A stretch of DNA of 64,000 nucleotides from Liolophura sinensis (GCF_032854445.1 NC_088297.1:16253127-16317126); one strand, 5' to 3'; counted from the first letter of the stretch, positions 41,865 through 52,173 are shown. The notes: generated from the sequence alone by a model not told the origin. Numbers and translations are program-made.

Positions 41865-43115
41865 ATGCAAGCTAAACCCTTTCAGAACACTCCGGAAGCC
41901 TGGTGGGTACAAGGTGTACGCAGTCCTTGGTCGTCACCAACAACCCGAGTACGATCGACCAGAATCAACAACTCTTGGTCCGCTTCCCCAACCTCGGCGC
42001 AAGTGACGTTATTGTGCCCGGTACTGTGCGCTTGGCCTTCTCGATCACGATCAATTCATCCGACCCGAACGCCACAGTGGTCGGGAATCTCGGACGCGCA
42101 GTAGTCAAGAAAACCACAATCAGAATCAGCGGGAATGAGGTAATGTCCATCGACGACTCTGATGTGTTTCATTGCTACGGCGACTTATGGCTGACCAAAA
42201 ACGAACGGCGGAATGCGGCCTACCAAGGCATCGGCAGCGAAAACATGCTTAAACTTCCAGTCGGAGCGGAGGACGCAAGTGACGACAATGCTGGAGAAAA
42301 AGCTCGCGCCTTTGGCAGCCGGTTCCACATCGCGCTAGACTTTGAGCTTCTAGATGGCCACATGCCATTCTACCAGAGTGCCTTGGCCGACCGACTGGAG
42401 TACGAACTGACGTTCAACGATTACAGCCCGGTCATCAAGACAACAGACGATGACACGACTTACACCATCGACAACATCAGCCTAGAGTTCGTAATGATCA
42501 CCAATGAGGAGCTCGCTAGACAGATCTGCACCCAGTTTGCCGGGGGCGTCTCCATTCTGTATGATCGCGTCCTCCGCCACCGAAAGTTTGTGAAGGACAA
42601 GTCTGATACTCCCTGGAACATAAACCTGAACACTCCAGCGAGAGCAATGAAGGGCATCCTCATGCTATTTGAAGCTAAAAGAACCCCGTGGGGGAAGTGG
42701 TCGGAATCCTTCTACAACCCAAGTAGAAGTCACAATAGAAGGGGTCCCCAATCAGCTGTACCGCCAGGGCATGCGGGCGTACCAGCAATGGGTCGAGGTC
42801 CAGAGGTTCTTCGCCAGCTCACCCCTTAAGAAGCGGGACCCTAAGGTAGCCAGGGTCGTAAAAGACTTAGGCCTGGCAAACGTCTCCGTGGAAGAGCTCT
42901 TGACGCACAAGCACGCCTTCTGGCTTGACCTTCGGCCAAGCGACGATGACGAGCTGCATGGCAGTGGGAGGCGCGTTCAGAACGCCAGCGAGGGGATTAC
43001 GATACATGTGACAAAAGAGAGAGAAGATCCCGGCGTGTTGAACGTATATCTCTATGTGATTATGGACGCAATGCTGCACATCCAGAATGGTAGATTCGTA
43101 AACGTGCTTTACTGA
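41865..43115 (+). pseudogene. MCP: Polinton major capsid protein (double jelly-roll type), element 3, one frameshift
   Basis: The best capsid copy. From about 41903 a 308-codon stretch reads QSLVVTNNPSTIDQNQQLLV, VVKKTTIRISGNEVMSIDDS, SRFHIALDFELLDGHMPFY, RLEYELTFNDYSPVIKTTDD, QFAGGVSILYDRVLRH and WNINLNTPARAMKGILMLFE. A deletion of about 10 bases at 42720 shifts the frame. The C-terminal 110 codons (VEVTIEGVPNQLYRQGMRAY, HAFWLDLRPSDDDELHGS, VYLYVIMDAMLHIQNGRFVN) continue to 43115. Total ~415 codons fits the family. The N-terminal ~12 codons are uncertain. Confidence 0.76.
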
Positions 43116-43253
43116 TGACGCCCACTGCGCGATTATCTGTGGGCAGATTATATCTCTATGTGATTATGTACGCAATGCTGCACATCCAGAATGGTAGATT
43201 CGTTAACGTGCTTTATTAATGACGCCCACTGCGCGATTATCTGTGGGCAAACG
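43046..43253 (+). repeat. 104-bp tandem duplication at the capsid/ATPase junction
   Basis: 43046-43149 and 43150-43253 are near-identical units, both containing the capsid C-terminus, its stop and the ATPase start region with the first part of the P-loop. The duplication leaves one complete capsid end (first unit) and one complete ATPase start at 43191 (second unit). Confidence 0.85.
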
Positions 43254-43805
43254 AACTGCGGCAAAACAGTCTTCGTGCTGGACCTGCTTGAGGGCCCTTT
43301 CCGCGGTTTCTTTCATCACATTGTGATCCTGTGCCCCACTCTTAAGCATAACAAGGCGTACCGGCGGCGATGGATACTGTCTAACCCTGAGGTCTATTGT
43401 TTTGATCCCGGCGAGCGGCTCAACGAATGCCTGAGAGCTTTCTACAGATTGTTCAAGGGGGAGCCCACCCTATACATCATCGATGATTGTAGCACGTTGG
43501 AGGCGATGAAGAAAAAACAAAAAATGCTGTCGTTCATGGCTTTCTCGGGCCGTCATGCAAAGCAAAGCGTTTGGTTCCTCACTCAGAAATACAACGGCGT
43601 CCGGAAAGACTTTCGCGAGCAGACAAGGTGTGTGGCTTTATTGCACTGCAAAGATCAGCACTCGTTCAACGAATGCCTGGGGGAGAACCACATCATTTAG
43701 GCCGAGAGTGAAAGGGCACAGGATTGGCAGAAGCTCAAGAACAATCCGCATTCTAAGCTCCTGCTAATGACTGATACGCCCGCCACATCTAAGATTATAT
43801 ATTAG
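43191..43805 (+). pseudogene. Polinton FtsK/HerA-type packaging ATPase with intact P-loop (element 3, one stop)
   Basis: ATG 43191 (MVDSLTCFINDAHCAII). Canonical P-loop GQTNCGKT at residues 19-26, Walker B TLYIIDDCSTLEA near residue 100, then FMAFSGRHAKQSVWFLTQKY, CVALLHCKDQHSFNECLGEN. TAG at 43698-43700 interrupts (GAG in element 1), and the final ~35 codons (LLLMTDTPATSKIIY) continue in frame to 43805. About 204 residues in all, short for the family but complete across the core. It would drive genome packaging into the capsid. Confidence 0.75.
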
Positions 43806-43830
43806 ACGTAGTCGCCCCTACGTATTAATA

Positions 43831-44280
43831 GTGGATGCCGACGAGCTTATAGACGAGATTCTGGGCGCAGAGGAGGAGGAGGAGAAGCCCAGCCAACAGC
43901 CCAGCAAACATGCACAGCAGCTCAGGTATAGGCAGGCGGCACTTGCGGTGGGTGGGTAGGTCAACCTATATCTGGGAAAAAACGTAACAGCCGCTGAGAT
44001 CGACGCCATGAGCGACGAAGACGTTGAAAGGTTGCACTCCCGGTATGAGGCTGAGCTCGGTGCGCGGATGGTTGACGGTCTCGGAGGTATATTCTTGAGA
44101 TCATATGTAAGGGCGGCCGGCTGGCTCCTACCAATCCCACCCGAGAATCGACCAAAGCTCATGGCACAGCTCGCCACCGACCCATTTGTTGAACAGACGC
44201 TTAGCAGTGCTAGTTGCTGGCTATACTACTGCTATGGTAAGTACTTAGCACCGATAACCATGGCGCTGACCGCTACTTAG
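43831..44280 (+). pseudogene. Polinton gene H, small hydrophobic protein (element 3)
   Basis: The start codon is GTG where element 1 has ATG (DADELIDEILGAEEEEEK). A TAG at 43957-43959 precedes EIDAMSDEDVERLHSRYEAE, LGARMVDGLGGIFLRSYVRA, GWLLPIPPENRPKLMAQLA, TDPFVEQTLSSASCWLYYCY, GKYLAPITMALTAT and stop at 44278. This shows the segment deleted in element 1: a short helical region followed by a hydrophobic C-terminal half. Predicted membrane-associated; no family function known to me. Confidence 0.58.
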
Positions 44281-44314
44281 CACTGCTCATTTGAACACCA
44301 CATCTGTCCTAGAA

Positions 44315-44689
44315 ATGATGATCCAGAGGAACATAAGTACAACGAATCCGGAAGGCCCGAAGGAAGTGGAGGGGGTGACAGCGGATTCTACGATTGACGG
44401 CCCTGCGAAGAATTCCCAAAAAGTCGCTGCTGGTCGAGCGGGTGCTGCATCGAGAAAGGCCAAGGCTGAAAAGCTTAAGGACGAGCTTCGCGAGGCAAAG
44501 GCTGCTTTGCTTGGCGCAGCTGATTCCACCAAGAAACAGCCGAAGGAACCAGATTCTACACAGGAACAGCCGAAGGAACCGGATTCTACGAAGGCATCCG
44601 TCTGGAGGGCGCCCCTGGCGTTATTAGGCGTTGGCAGCCTTACAGTGCTAGTGTTGCTAGGCGTGTGGCGCAGCCGCTATACAGCATGA
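44315..44689 (+). CDS. Polinton gene I, Lys/Ala-rich protein with C-terminal membrane anchor (element 3)
   Basis: Open from ATG 44315; the ATG used by element 1 is ATA here (44333), so the start is shifted upstream. Contains STTNPEGPKEVEGVTADS, a basic Ala/Lys helix (AGAASRKAKAEKLKDELREA), two tandem copies of a DSTKKQPKEP / DSTQEQPKEP repeat, and a hydrophobic end APLALLGVGSLTVLVLLGVW followed by RSRYTA. A short basic stalk with a single C-terminal anchor fits a tail-anchored virion or membrane protein. Confidence 0.58.
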   Translation: MMIQRNISTTNPEGPKEVEGVTADSTIDGPAKNSQKVAAGRAGAASRKAKAEKLKDELREAKAALLGAADSTKKQPKEPDSTQEQPKEPDSTKASVWRAPLALLGVGSLTVLVLLGVWRSRYTA

Positions 44690-44780
44690 GGTGCAGATAT
44701 TACGCCGCGTGCAGATATCACGCCGCAAGAAAAGAATCTCCATTTGAATATACGACGCGACCCTTTCTATATAGATCAGC

Positions 44781-45019
44781 ATGTCTACTACACCCAGTGA
44801 AGGAAAAGTGCTAGTCAACGCTCTCTACCACGCCGCTGTGGTCTCCCTCCTGGCTACTGGGTACGCTCGTCTTGGCCAGATGTTCCTGAAAGGAGCCCTC
44901 CCGAAGCTGGACTTAACACCCCGTGACGCCGGCATGTTCATTGCAGATGTAGGCCTGGCCATGTTTCGAAGGAACTGCGAATTAAACAAGGGCTCCTTCC
45001 TCCCAATATAATCAAGTAG
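44781..45019 (+). pseudogene. Polinton gene J, small membrane protein (element 3, one frameshift)
   Basis: ATG 44781 (MSTTPSEGKVLVNALYHAAV), then VSLLATGYARLGQMFLKGAL, a short LDLTPRDAGMFIADVGLAMF helix, and a one-base loss near 44965 (tttt to ttt) that misreads the last ~20 codons. The native end (GLLPPNIIK, TAG 45017) abuts gene K by two bases. About 79 residues, two hydrophobic helices. The upstream 90 bases include a direct repeat (gcagatattacgccgc / gcagatatcacgccgc) and TATA-like ctatata near 44767, a possible promoter. Confidence 0.58.
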
Positions 45020-45021
45020 TA

Positions 45022-45471
45022 ATGGCCTCCATGGCAATGATGATGGGCGGCGCCCTCGTAAACGCTTTGGCCTTCAGCAGGAGCAACTATATGTTTTCGA
45101 TGCTGAGGTGTTCCGGTGTCGACGAAGAGCGGAGGCGCCATGACCGTGCTGTAGAGCAGCCCCAAGCCGCCCAGGAAAAATGGGCCCAAAAGCGCACTAA
45201 GCGCTTGGACTGGCTCAATGATGAACTCCGCCGCCAGGGACACGCCATCCATGCTTTCCGGGATATCGACGCTGCAATCCGCGAGTATTCTAGGGTTACA
45301 GGCAAAACTCTTACACGCGATGCACGCGACGTGCTGCTGGGCTCAGAGCCACAGCTCTCCGATTTCTATGTGCCTAGTGAAGATCAAAAACACCGCGAGA
45401 TGACCTTCGTCATCCTGGGGATGTGTGTGGTTGGGGGCGTGAGTTACGGAATCGCAAAACTCACCAAGTAA
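45022..45471 (+). CDS. Polinton gene K, two-membrane-segment protein (element 3, intact)
   Basis: 149 uninterrupted codons: MASMAMMMGGALVNALAFS (N-terminal hydrophobic segment), SNYMFSMLRCSGVDEERRR, a long charged helix (KWAQKRTKRLDWLNDELRRQ, AAIREYSRVTGKTLTRDARD), QLSDFYVPSEDQKHREM, and a C-terminal membrane segment TFVILGMCVVGGVSYGIAKL. An integral-membrane protein with a soluble middle. All three elements keep it next to the integrase and after H-J. I recall relatives in other Polinton-like loci without a known role. Confidence 0.66.
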   Translation: MASMAMMMGGALVNALAFSRSNYMFSMLRCSGVDEERRRHDRAVEQPQAAQEKWAQKRTKRLDWLNDELRRQGHAIHAFRDIDAAIREYSRVTGKTLTRDARDVLLGSEPQLSDFYVPSEDQKHREMTFVILGMCVVGGVSYGIAKLTK

Positions 45472-45514
45472 TCCGAACTGACTGTGCCGGACTCACCATC
45501 GAGCTCCTCGACGT

Positions 45515-46460
45515 ATGGCAGGCACGATCTTAGTAGTGAGGTGGTTCTGCGCACGCAAAAACGCCGCGACGATTAACATATTTTTCGTCGCAAATCTGTT
45601 AGGTCTGCTAGAATACCTTGATGACATGGCTAGTAAAGTGTCTGTTCGCCTGGCAAATATCTACTACAGCCCTCGTGGGTACTGGAAGGGCCACGTGGAC
45701 ATCCAGAAACTTGCCACTACGACTAAAGTCTCCGAAGATGTGGTCTGGGCCTGGCTGAAAAAGCAGGCTATCTGTCAGGTATACCTGCCTCGTCCACGAA
45801 AAATACCGAGGCCTATGTTCGATGTTTCCACACCGAATGACGTCCACCAAGCCGATCTTCTATTTCTACCACATGATAGGCGAGGCCGGAAGCTGTATAA
45901 GTACTCGCTGACAGTTGTTGATGTCGCTTCTTGCTACAAGGAGGCGGAACCTCTGGCTACTAAAGATTCCAAAGAAGTCGCTGATGCTCTCTCGCATTTA
46001 CAAGAGGGGACTCCTGAGATGGCTGAAGCTTCTCCAAGTTGACCCTGGGCGCGAGTTTATGGGTGCAGTGAGCCAACTGCTGGCCAAACACGATGTCACA
46101 GTCCGCTGAGTCCGCGTGGATATCCACCGAGACCAAGGCATAGTGGAACTTTTCAACCGTACTCTGGCTGAGCGGCTCTTTGGACATCAGTACTGATTTA
46201 ATGAGCAGAAGATCCGCGAGGGTGTTGGCGTTCGTTATCTCTATCAGCCTGTAGAGCTGGAGGGCGACCGCTGTCGCGCGACTGATTCTCTCTGGTCTCT
46301 TGAGATATATCGGCTGGGGCTCTCTGTCACAAAGCCTAATGAACCCGTGCTGTACTATCTAGACGATACATTGGATGGTCCGCGACGGGGATTCGTTCGT
46401 GAGGAGTTGCTTATAGTGCCTCCTGAAACTCAACTTTCCCCGGATGGGGTTCTACGGTAG
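45515..46460 (+). pseudogene. Polinton rve-family integrase (element 3, frameshift and deletion)
   Basis: From ATG 45515 (or 45626, ATGGCTAGTAAA). Open for 175 codons through ANIYYSPRGYWKGHVDIQKL, VSTPNDVHQADLLFLPHDRR (first Asp) and SLTVVDVASCYKEAEPLATK (second Asp). A small deletion near 45995 shifts frame. TGA at 46107-46109 (CGA in element 1) precedes the region of the catalytic Glu, which reads DQGIVELFNRT, and ~200 bases are missing at 46193. The C-terminal domain (GVGVRYLYQPVELEGD, SLEIYRLGLSVTKPNEPV) ends TAG 46458. Confidence 0.77.
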
Positions 46461-46483
46461 TTCCTCGAAGTCCCATCCTGCGG

Positions 46484-49400
46484 TCAAGGAGGCGAATAGC
46501 CATAAGCCAAGGTGTGGACACCATCTTCGGCTATCCAGCGCTTACTATTGAAGGGGGACAGTGAGACCTTATTTAGGTGCTGCCCATAGATATGGTGGCG
46601 CTCTGATCGCAGCACGTCCATACCGTGTCGGAAGATCTTTTCCTCGAAGAGGGCCTCTTTGTACTGCTTATGACAGTTGCGCTTTTCCACAACTCCCTTT
46701 TTCACGCCCTTGGCCTTCTTAATGTTGGCTCCACATGCCTCCAGAATGGAGTACATCTTGGGGCGCAGACCAATGTATTCTGTGATCTGGCGCCCCGTGC
46801 ACTCGTATTTCATTTTCCCCAAGACCTTCAAATTTGTTACGCTGTGCAGGGGGTGGTCTTGTGGGTAATCTGAGGTGTCGTACAGGTTTGCATTCTCAGC
46901 CATATCTCTTTAAACAGATTCAGTCTGACTCTGGAGTAACAGACTATCCGTGTCAGTGTAGAGGAGCTGGCAGCGCTCTCCGTACTGGGCCTTCATGTGG
47001 TTGTAGTAGAAGTCGTACACCAGGTGCTTGGAGAGGTCTAGAATGTTCATGCCCACGTAGATAGGTCGGTTTAGGACTAGACGGGTCTTGTGCATCTGAA
47101 GCGCTGCGAGGTCATCATCAAATATGTTCGCCTGTGTGAAGCTCGGGCTGGCTACCAAGCGTCGGATCTTGTCTTCTTCAGAGCATACCAGCTTGACGTC
47201 CACACGCTTCCGGAGGTTCTCCATGGTTTTTCCGAAGACCGAGTTGTTCATTAGCTTGTACAGGTCCTTCTCGAATTTACTCACGGCTGTTTTTCGGAGC
47301 TCGGTGTTCATCCTGATATAGGGTTCCATCCAAGGGCTCTGGGCGAATCTCAGGGCCCGGTGAACCTTTGTCAGGCGCATTCCCAGAGATAGATACAGTT
47401 GTAGATTCTGGTATTGCAGGACGTACCGTTCCTTGTTGCGGAGGTTGGGGACCAGCTTTTCAACCTCGGTAGGCGCTTTCTTGCCGAGAAGACCGTGCTG
47501 ATAGTCTGACATCCACCCCTTCTGGACCACCAGACATTCCGGGGCTAATGGGTAGCCGTTATGTGCGTTATGTAGGTCGGCCGGATACTCTATGTCGACC
47601 TCTAGGATGTAACTGGAACGACTGTCGTGGGGGTGGGTAGCAATCGTTTCACCGAGACGCCGCGCGTCATCTACCCACTGGAAGACGCCCGTTGGAAGGA
47701 ACTGACTCATAGCCCAGCCATATAGATTATTGGCGTCTAGGTATTGGATGTAGCTGTTTGGACTTTCGGGGTATCCCTCCACCTGCGGATTATTGGCTTT
47801 GGCGTATCACTTACTTACCATGGAGATACCCTCTCGCCATCCCTTCTCAAAGAAGAGATGTTGGTCGTAGTCTGTCAACAGCTCCAGCTCTACCCCGGCC
47901 TTCTTTAACAGCGCATCCCACGAGAGACCTGGGCTTGTAAAGTAGTGAGCAGGGTCCAATCCATACTGCCGTAAACAAGTCTTCCGGAAGGCCTCAAACA
48001 CATCGGCCAACAGGAGCACGTCTGTGCGGCAGTAAAAGTCTGTGTAGTCTCCCAGATTGGTGCAGTCAAATACCTTCCATACCTGTTGAGCGTGGATGTA
48101 GTCCTGATTTCTAATGCCTCCGACTCTGAGCTTACCGTAGAAAGCCTCTTTGGGTGGGAGGCTGGACTCGTCGAAGCGCTCCCAGGAGTCCATATACTCA
48201 TAGGGGTAGACACCCTTACGCGTGAGTAGCTTTCGTTTTTCTTCGGCGGGCTCATACCGGGTTGTGATGTGGAAAGCCTCAGGTTTGTTGGCCTTAACCA
48301 GGTTGTCAAAGGAAGCCAGTAAGAATTGAATGCTGTCAATGAAGCGGAGCTGCCCCAGCGAGAAGGAGATGTACTTTTCCGTGTTGTTGGGGATGCAGGA
48401 GATGCGGCCCTCAGCCTTACGTATGGCTTGCATCAGGAGGTGCCCGTCGTAGCCCCGTAGGTTGTGGAAGACTACTGGTATGGCTGTCTTGGGACCCAGC
48501 CGAAACTTTAGGTTGCATGCGTTATGGGCCGCGCCTCTGTACTTGCCGGTGATGTGGCAGTGATTGCGCACAGAATCGGCGCCTAGAGGCTTCTCACACA
48601 CGTGGCAGGTTGCAGCGTTGTTGTGGGCCTGCCAGTCTTGGGGAGTCATATTTATGGCTATAGGGTTGGCTAGAACATTTTTGATTTCCCACTCCTCCTG
48701 TTGGAGAGCTCTGAGGAAGTGTTCCGTCGCGTTAGGGCCGTGTATTCCACGGGGCGTTTTTTGTGGCCGTCGCAACGCACCACAACATAGCAGTAACTGC
48801 AGGGCTCGTGGTGTTGAGTCTTTTGAGTGCTGCTCTCTGTAGGTGACGGCGGCGGGCCTTCAACCTTTTTGGTCAGAGCCTCGAAGTCGGCATATATGAT
48901 GAACGGAGCCGGTAGCTGTTTGTGGTGGTTCTGAAAGGTGAACTTGTTTTCCCCCTCCTGGGGCATCTCCACCCTCACCGCCGTCTGGCCAATCCCTCGG
49001 CATTCCGGCTTATGCTCCTTGGGCAGGTCCTCCCTTTTGTAACCGTGTAGGCAGCGCTCGCAGGAGTGTTTGCGATTTCGCGTCTTACTTCCTTGGAACA
49101 GGAGATGATTGAGATCTTTTATCCTCGTATAATGGAATTTGCCTGCCTTCTCAATCAGCAGCAGATTGATTCGGGGCGTGTCGCCGGGCTTCTTGCTGAG
49201 TCGGTGCAAGATCACGCCCTTGTCCCACCCGAACACGTTGATGGCGATGTCGTTCTTTTCCTCCACTTTAGGGATCTGAGAGATGGGCGTGGGGGCGTCG
49301 ATCCCACCAACGTCAAGACCATCATTGGTGGGATACTTTGTTGGTCTCTGAGAGTGCCCGGCGGCTGGAAATAAGGCAGACCGGAGTGCCCATCAGAGGC

Positions 49401-50169
49401 AGTCGTCGTCTTTGTTCTTCACATTGATGACTGTTTTCTTATCACTCACAGCTGCAGGTAGGGGGATGTAGGACCCGCCTCTCAGTGGCTGATACCTTGC
49501 AATGTCAAGCCAGAGTGTTTGCACGCTATTGACAACTCATCCTGACCCTCGCTGTGTCCATTTTTCTAGCACCTCTTGGATGGTGGGGAAGGCCTTATCT
49601 AGAGCCCCGTCAATGTCACCAACCTCTAGGAGGGCCTCCTGTTTGCTGTGGAGTACTGGGCTGGTATACTCTTCACTACTATCGGCGTGGCCCTTTCCCA
49701 ACTGAACCCTGAGGCCTAGTTGGAACTTAATCCCGTTGAGTGCCCTGATCTCTTCTTCTAGCTTCTGGCGAATAATAGCTCGAACTTCTTCTAAGAAGGC
49801 TACTGAGCCCGTCCAAACGCCTTCGGGTACGTTCATCAACCAGACCCGGAGGAGATTCCTTATGGCCCTGTCGGTGTTAATGAATTCTAGTTTCTTTTCG
49901 CCTAGCAATTCATCCAACTCCTCGTTACTGAGGAGGTTCTTAACATCTTGCTTCAACTCCTCGTTACTGACGTCTTGCTTCAACTTCTCGTTACTTCGGG
50001 AGCCCTTGCTGTCTTTCGGCCGCTTCAACCCAGCCACACCCGTTTGATACCTGTCGAAGATCCCCTTCAGTTCTTCCAAGGCAATGCAGAACCGTGGGTA
50101 CTTGGGCCGCACACCTATGAGCGTCTCAAACTCCTCCCGTAGTGCTCGTGCTTTTTGATGATGTTTCAT
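46484..50169 (-). pseudogene. polB: Polinton protein-primed family-B DNA polymerase with HNH-like insert (element 3)
   Basis: About 1,230 codons from ATG 50169 (MKHHQKARALREEFETLIG). Order: helical N-terminal region (SNEELDELLGEKKLEF), GWDKGVILHRLSKKPGDTP, Cys/His cluster CERCLHGYKREDLPKEH, Exo I IIYADFEAL, then an HNH/endonuclease-VII-like insert (CHVCEKPLGADSVRNHCHIT, GKYRGAAHNACNLKFR). Exo II (FHNLRGYDGHLL), Exo III (YCRTDVLLLADVFEAF), motif A (YLDANNLYGWAM), motif B (LMNNSVFGKTME) and motif C (LLYTDTDSLLLQ) follow. Stops: 49534 (TGG to TGA), 49393 and 47807 (CGA to TGA), and near 46910, plus a frameshift near 48700. All catalytic motifs survive. Confidence 0.84.
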
Positions 50170-50170
50170 T

Positions 50171-50340
50171 GTATGCCTAGTGGCAGTGCCTATCCAATAT
50201 GAAATTTCGATAGCTGTTTGTGCTCGCCGTTGTGCAATATTGACGTATGCCTAGTGGTGGTGTCTCTCTAATAGGAAATTTCGATAGCTGTTTGTGCTTG
50301 CTATTGTGCAATATCGTCGTATGCCTATTGTGGTGTCTCT
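50171..50340 (-). repeat. 74-bp tandem repeat between PolB and gene O (element 3)
   Basis: Units start at 50171, 50245 and 50319 (gtatgcctagtgg..., with gtctctctaataggaaattt and cgatagctgtttgtgct). A further related copy (gtatgtctagtggcgatgtc, tctctaataagaaatttcg) is at 50794-50835, inside the start of the right terminal repeat. So this intergenic or promoter sequence is derived from the subterminal region. Confidence 0.78.
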
Positions 50341-50766
50341 CTAATAGGAAATTTTGATAGCCGCCAGCCGTTTTAACTCGTCCAAGAAAGTCTTGCGCCT
50401 CCGATGCCTTTCACGCGTCTGGACATTATGATATCCACAGGCCCCGCAAAGCCGAAATTGGTTTTTAACGCCCCGACCACAGCAAATACATGGCTGGGTG
50501 CCAGGACTTTTATGCAGACGGTATAGGTGGAAGCCGCAGTACTCCCACAGACAACTCTTTCCACAGAGCTCTGTAGAACCAATGAGAAGCCACCGGCAAT
50601 TATTGAGACTCTTTGGCATGTTGTCTTGCTCCCCAGCCGTTTTATACCGATCGAGGAACCCCTGCAATTCTTCCAAGGCAATGCGGGACCGTGGGTACCT
50701 AGGCCGCACGCCTGTGAGCGTCTCATACTCCGCCCGTAGTGCTCGTGCTTCTTGATGATTGGTCAT
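50341..50766 (-). CDS. Polinton gene O fused to a duplicated polymerase N-terminus (element 3)
   Basis: A 141-codon open frame. Residues 50-141 (from MPKSLNNCRWLL at 50619) are gene O: LCGKSC, YCGFH replaced at one Cys-spaced position, CICC, CGACGYHNVQTRERH and the basic C-terminus. Residues 1-49 (MTNHQEARALRAEYETLTGV, RSRIALEELQGFLDRYKTAG) repeat the N-terminus of PolB. A duplication of the polymerase start plus upstream 74-bp units has placed polymerase codons in frame with gene O. Confidence 0.66.
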   Translation of the reverse strand: MTNHQEARALRAEYETLTGVRPRYPRSRIALEELQGFLDRYKTAGEQDNMPKSLNNCRWLLIGSTELCGKSCLWEYCGFHLYRLHKSPGTQPCICCGRGVKNQFRLCGACGYHNVQTRERHRRRKTFLDELKRLAAIKISY

Positions 50767-50816
50767 TGTACGCGCCGTTCTGCAAATATCGCCGTATGTC
50801 TAGTGGCGATGTCTCT

Positions 50817-50931
50817 CTAATAAGAAATTTCGATAGACATCAGAACCTCCGCTGGGGTCTTGGGCCTCTATTTTGTTCTGGGGAGGGCCCCAGGGAGAGG
50901 GTGTGCCAGAACCCCTATTCTGTATACTACT
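50817..50931 (-). repeat. Element 3 right terminal inverted repeat (115 bp)
   Basis: Inverted match to 35632-35761. Contains ttctggggagggccccaggg, the outer 17 bases ctattctgtatactact, then the TGTCC duplication. It lacks the long homopolymer of the left copy. Confidence 0.9.
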
Positions 50932-51059
50932 TGTCCCCAAGTAAAATGAACAGAAACAGACCAAGTTTAACACAGCCTATGAAATGTACAAACCCATTTT
51001 TCGCAGTTTCAGACATTAAAAGTGTTGCAACATAAACCGTCCACATTCCGTTTATACTT

Positions 51060-51120
51060 GTGGGCTTAGATGAGCCACACAGCGCCATCTGTGATGTCCA
51101 ATGATTATTATTTTATTCCA
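51060..51120 (+). repeat. 61-bp direct repeat, copy downstream of element 3
   Basis: Partner of 35220-35280 (gtgggcttagatgagccaca, cagcgccatctgtgatgtcc, aatgattattattttattc), 129 bases beyond the element end. Confidence 0.7.
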
Positions 51121-51884
51121 TTAGTATAGTATCCAGTGTACATGCATGTTTGGGTGTGGTGTACAGCTTAGTCGGGGTAGTCAGACACGAGTAAATCAGG
51201 TCACGGTGATCCATCCATCAATCATTCCACACCTCAACCATCAGGCAGGCAGGCAGGTCACCCCCAAAAAATCGCACCGACAGGCTCTGCGGTTCATAAC
51301 ACGGACCCTCTAATGCAGCAGTGAGCGAGGTTTTTGTTCTGATCGGCTGTGCCTGCGCCTTGTATACATTGTTGCCAGCCTGCCAGCCAGCCTGCCGGTG
51401 CGCCAGCCAGCCAGCCGGCCGACACAGCCGGGAAGTAGACCCTTATACATGTCACCTACATGGAGTAGAAACCATATGTACACACCATCTACATGTGATA
51501 GAAAACACATCTACATACCACCTACATGGAGTAGACTCTATCACCTCAATGAGGAGCCTATGGGCGAACCTAAATTTTTTTTAATACATAATACATAGGA
51601 GCTATCTGAATAGATATCAGCCCTATGGGTCGGGAATCCTTGACATGCTGAGAGACGTCTTCAGTGTAAGCTCGCAGCACCTGCAGTCGTCCCTCATTAA
51701 CCCTATCATCCGCAAACATACTACGAAGTACACCCGTGTAGCTTTGTAGGTTGGTGACGACAGCTACCCAGTCATTCCATTGAGGCGTTGTACGTAGCTT
51801 CGCCAGGCTAGAAAAGACATAAAGAAGACACCGTCGTTATTCTAATGTTGTCACCGACCGAACCCTATCCACATCAGTCAAACT

Positions 51885-51919
<35 letters not shown>

Positions 51920-52173
51920 TCACTTAACGGGTAAGACATAACCAACACAAGAGACCAGGGTGAAATGTCAACCTTAAAACTTTTCATTTTTTTCGAACTC
52001 GAACAGTGAACGCATGAACGAATCACCAATATGAAAGTCCCGACACTGGTTAATGTTTATAACGCGCACAGCCCTAGTCACCTTCCTGTAAAAACACAAG
52101 AATGAATGAAGGGAGAGGAAAAAAAGAAACAAAACAAAAGTGGGTAAGGGTGGTGCGGTTAAAAAAAAAACAC
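51121..52173. repeat. Simple-repeat-rich intergenic DNA
   Basis: Holds (CAGG)n near 51243-51257, CCAGCC-type repeats at 51374-51418, three to four ~33-base imperfect repeats (cacctacatggagtagaaac, caccatctacatgtgataga) at about 51447-51540, and a (GATA)n microsatellite at 51886-51919. No gene is supported here. Confidence 0.65.

Larger units (their letters stand above)
35632..50931 (+). mobile_element. Polinton/Maverick-like element 3 (15.3 kb), downstream of ERK
   Basis: Starts AGTAGTATACAGAATAG at 35632 and ends CTATTCTGTATACTACT at 50931. It is flanked by TGTCC on both sides (35627-35631 and 50932-50936). It has the most complete gene set: A, P, four B/C-derived genes, D, E, capsid, ATPase, H, I, J, K, integrase, PolB (with HNH-like insert), O. 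Genes K, O, A, I and one C-type gene are open; most others have one to a few lesions, so this is the least decayed copy. Its orientation is the same as element 1. Confidence 0.92.

Noticed and set aside
50171-50340. Regular repeats resembling a CRISPR-like array
   Set aside because: The 74-bp units are contiguous and diverge along their whole length with no unique spacers, in an animal genome; it is a tandem repeat.
51310-51584. Frames over the cacctacatgg repeats
   Set aside because: Encoded by simple tandem repeats; no sign of a gene.
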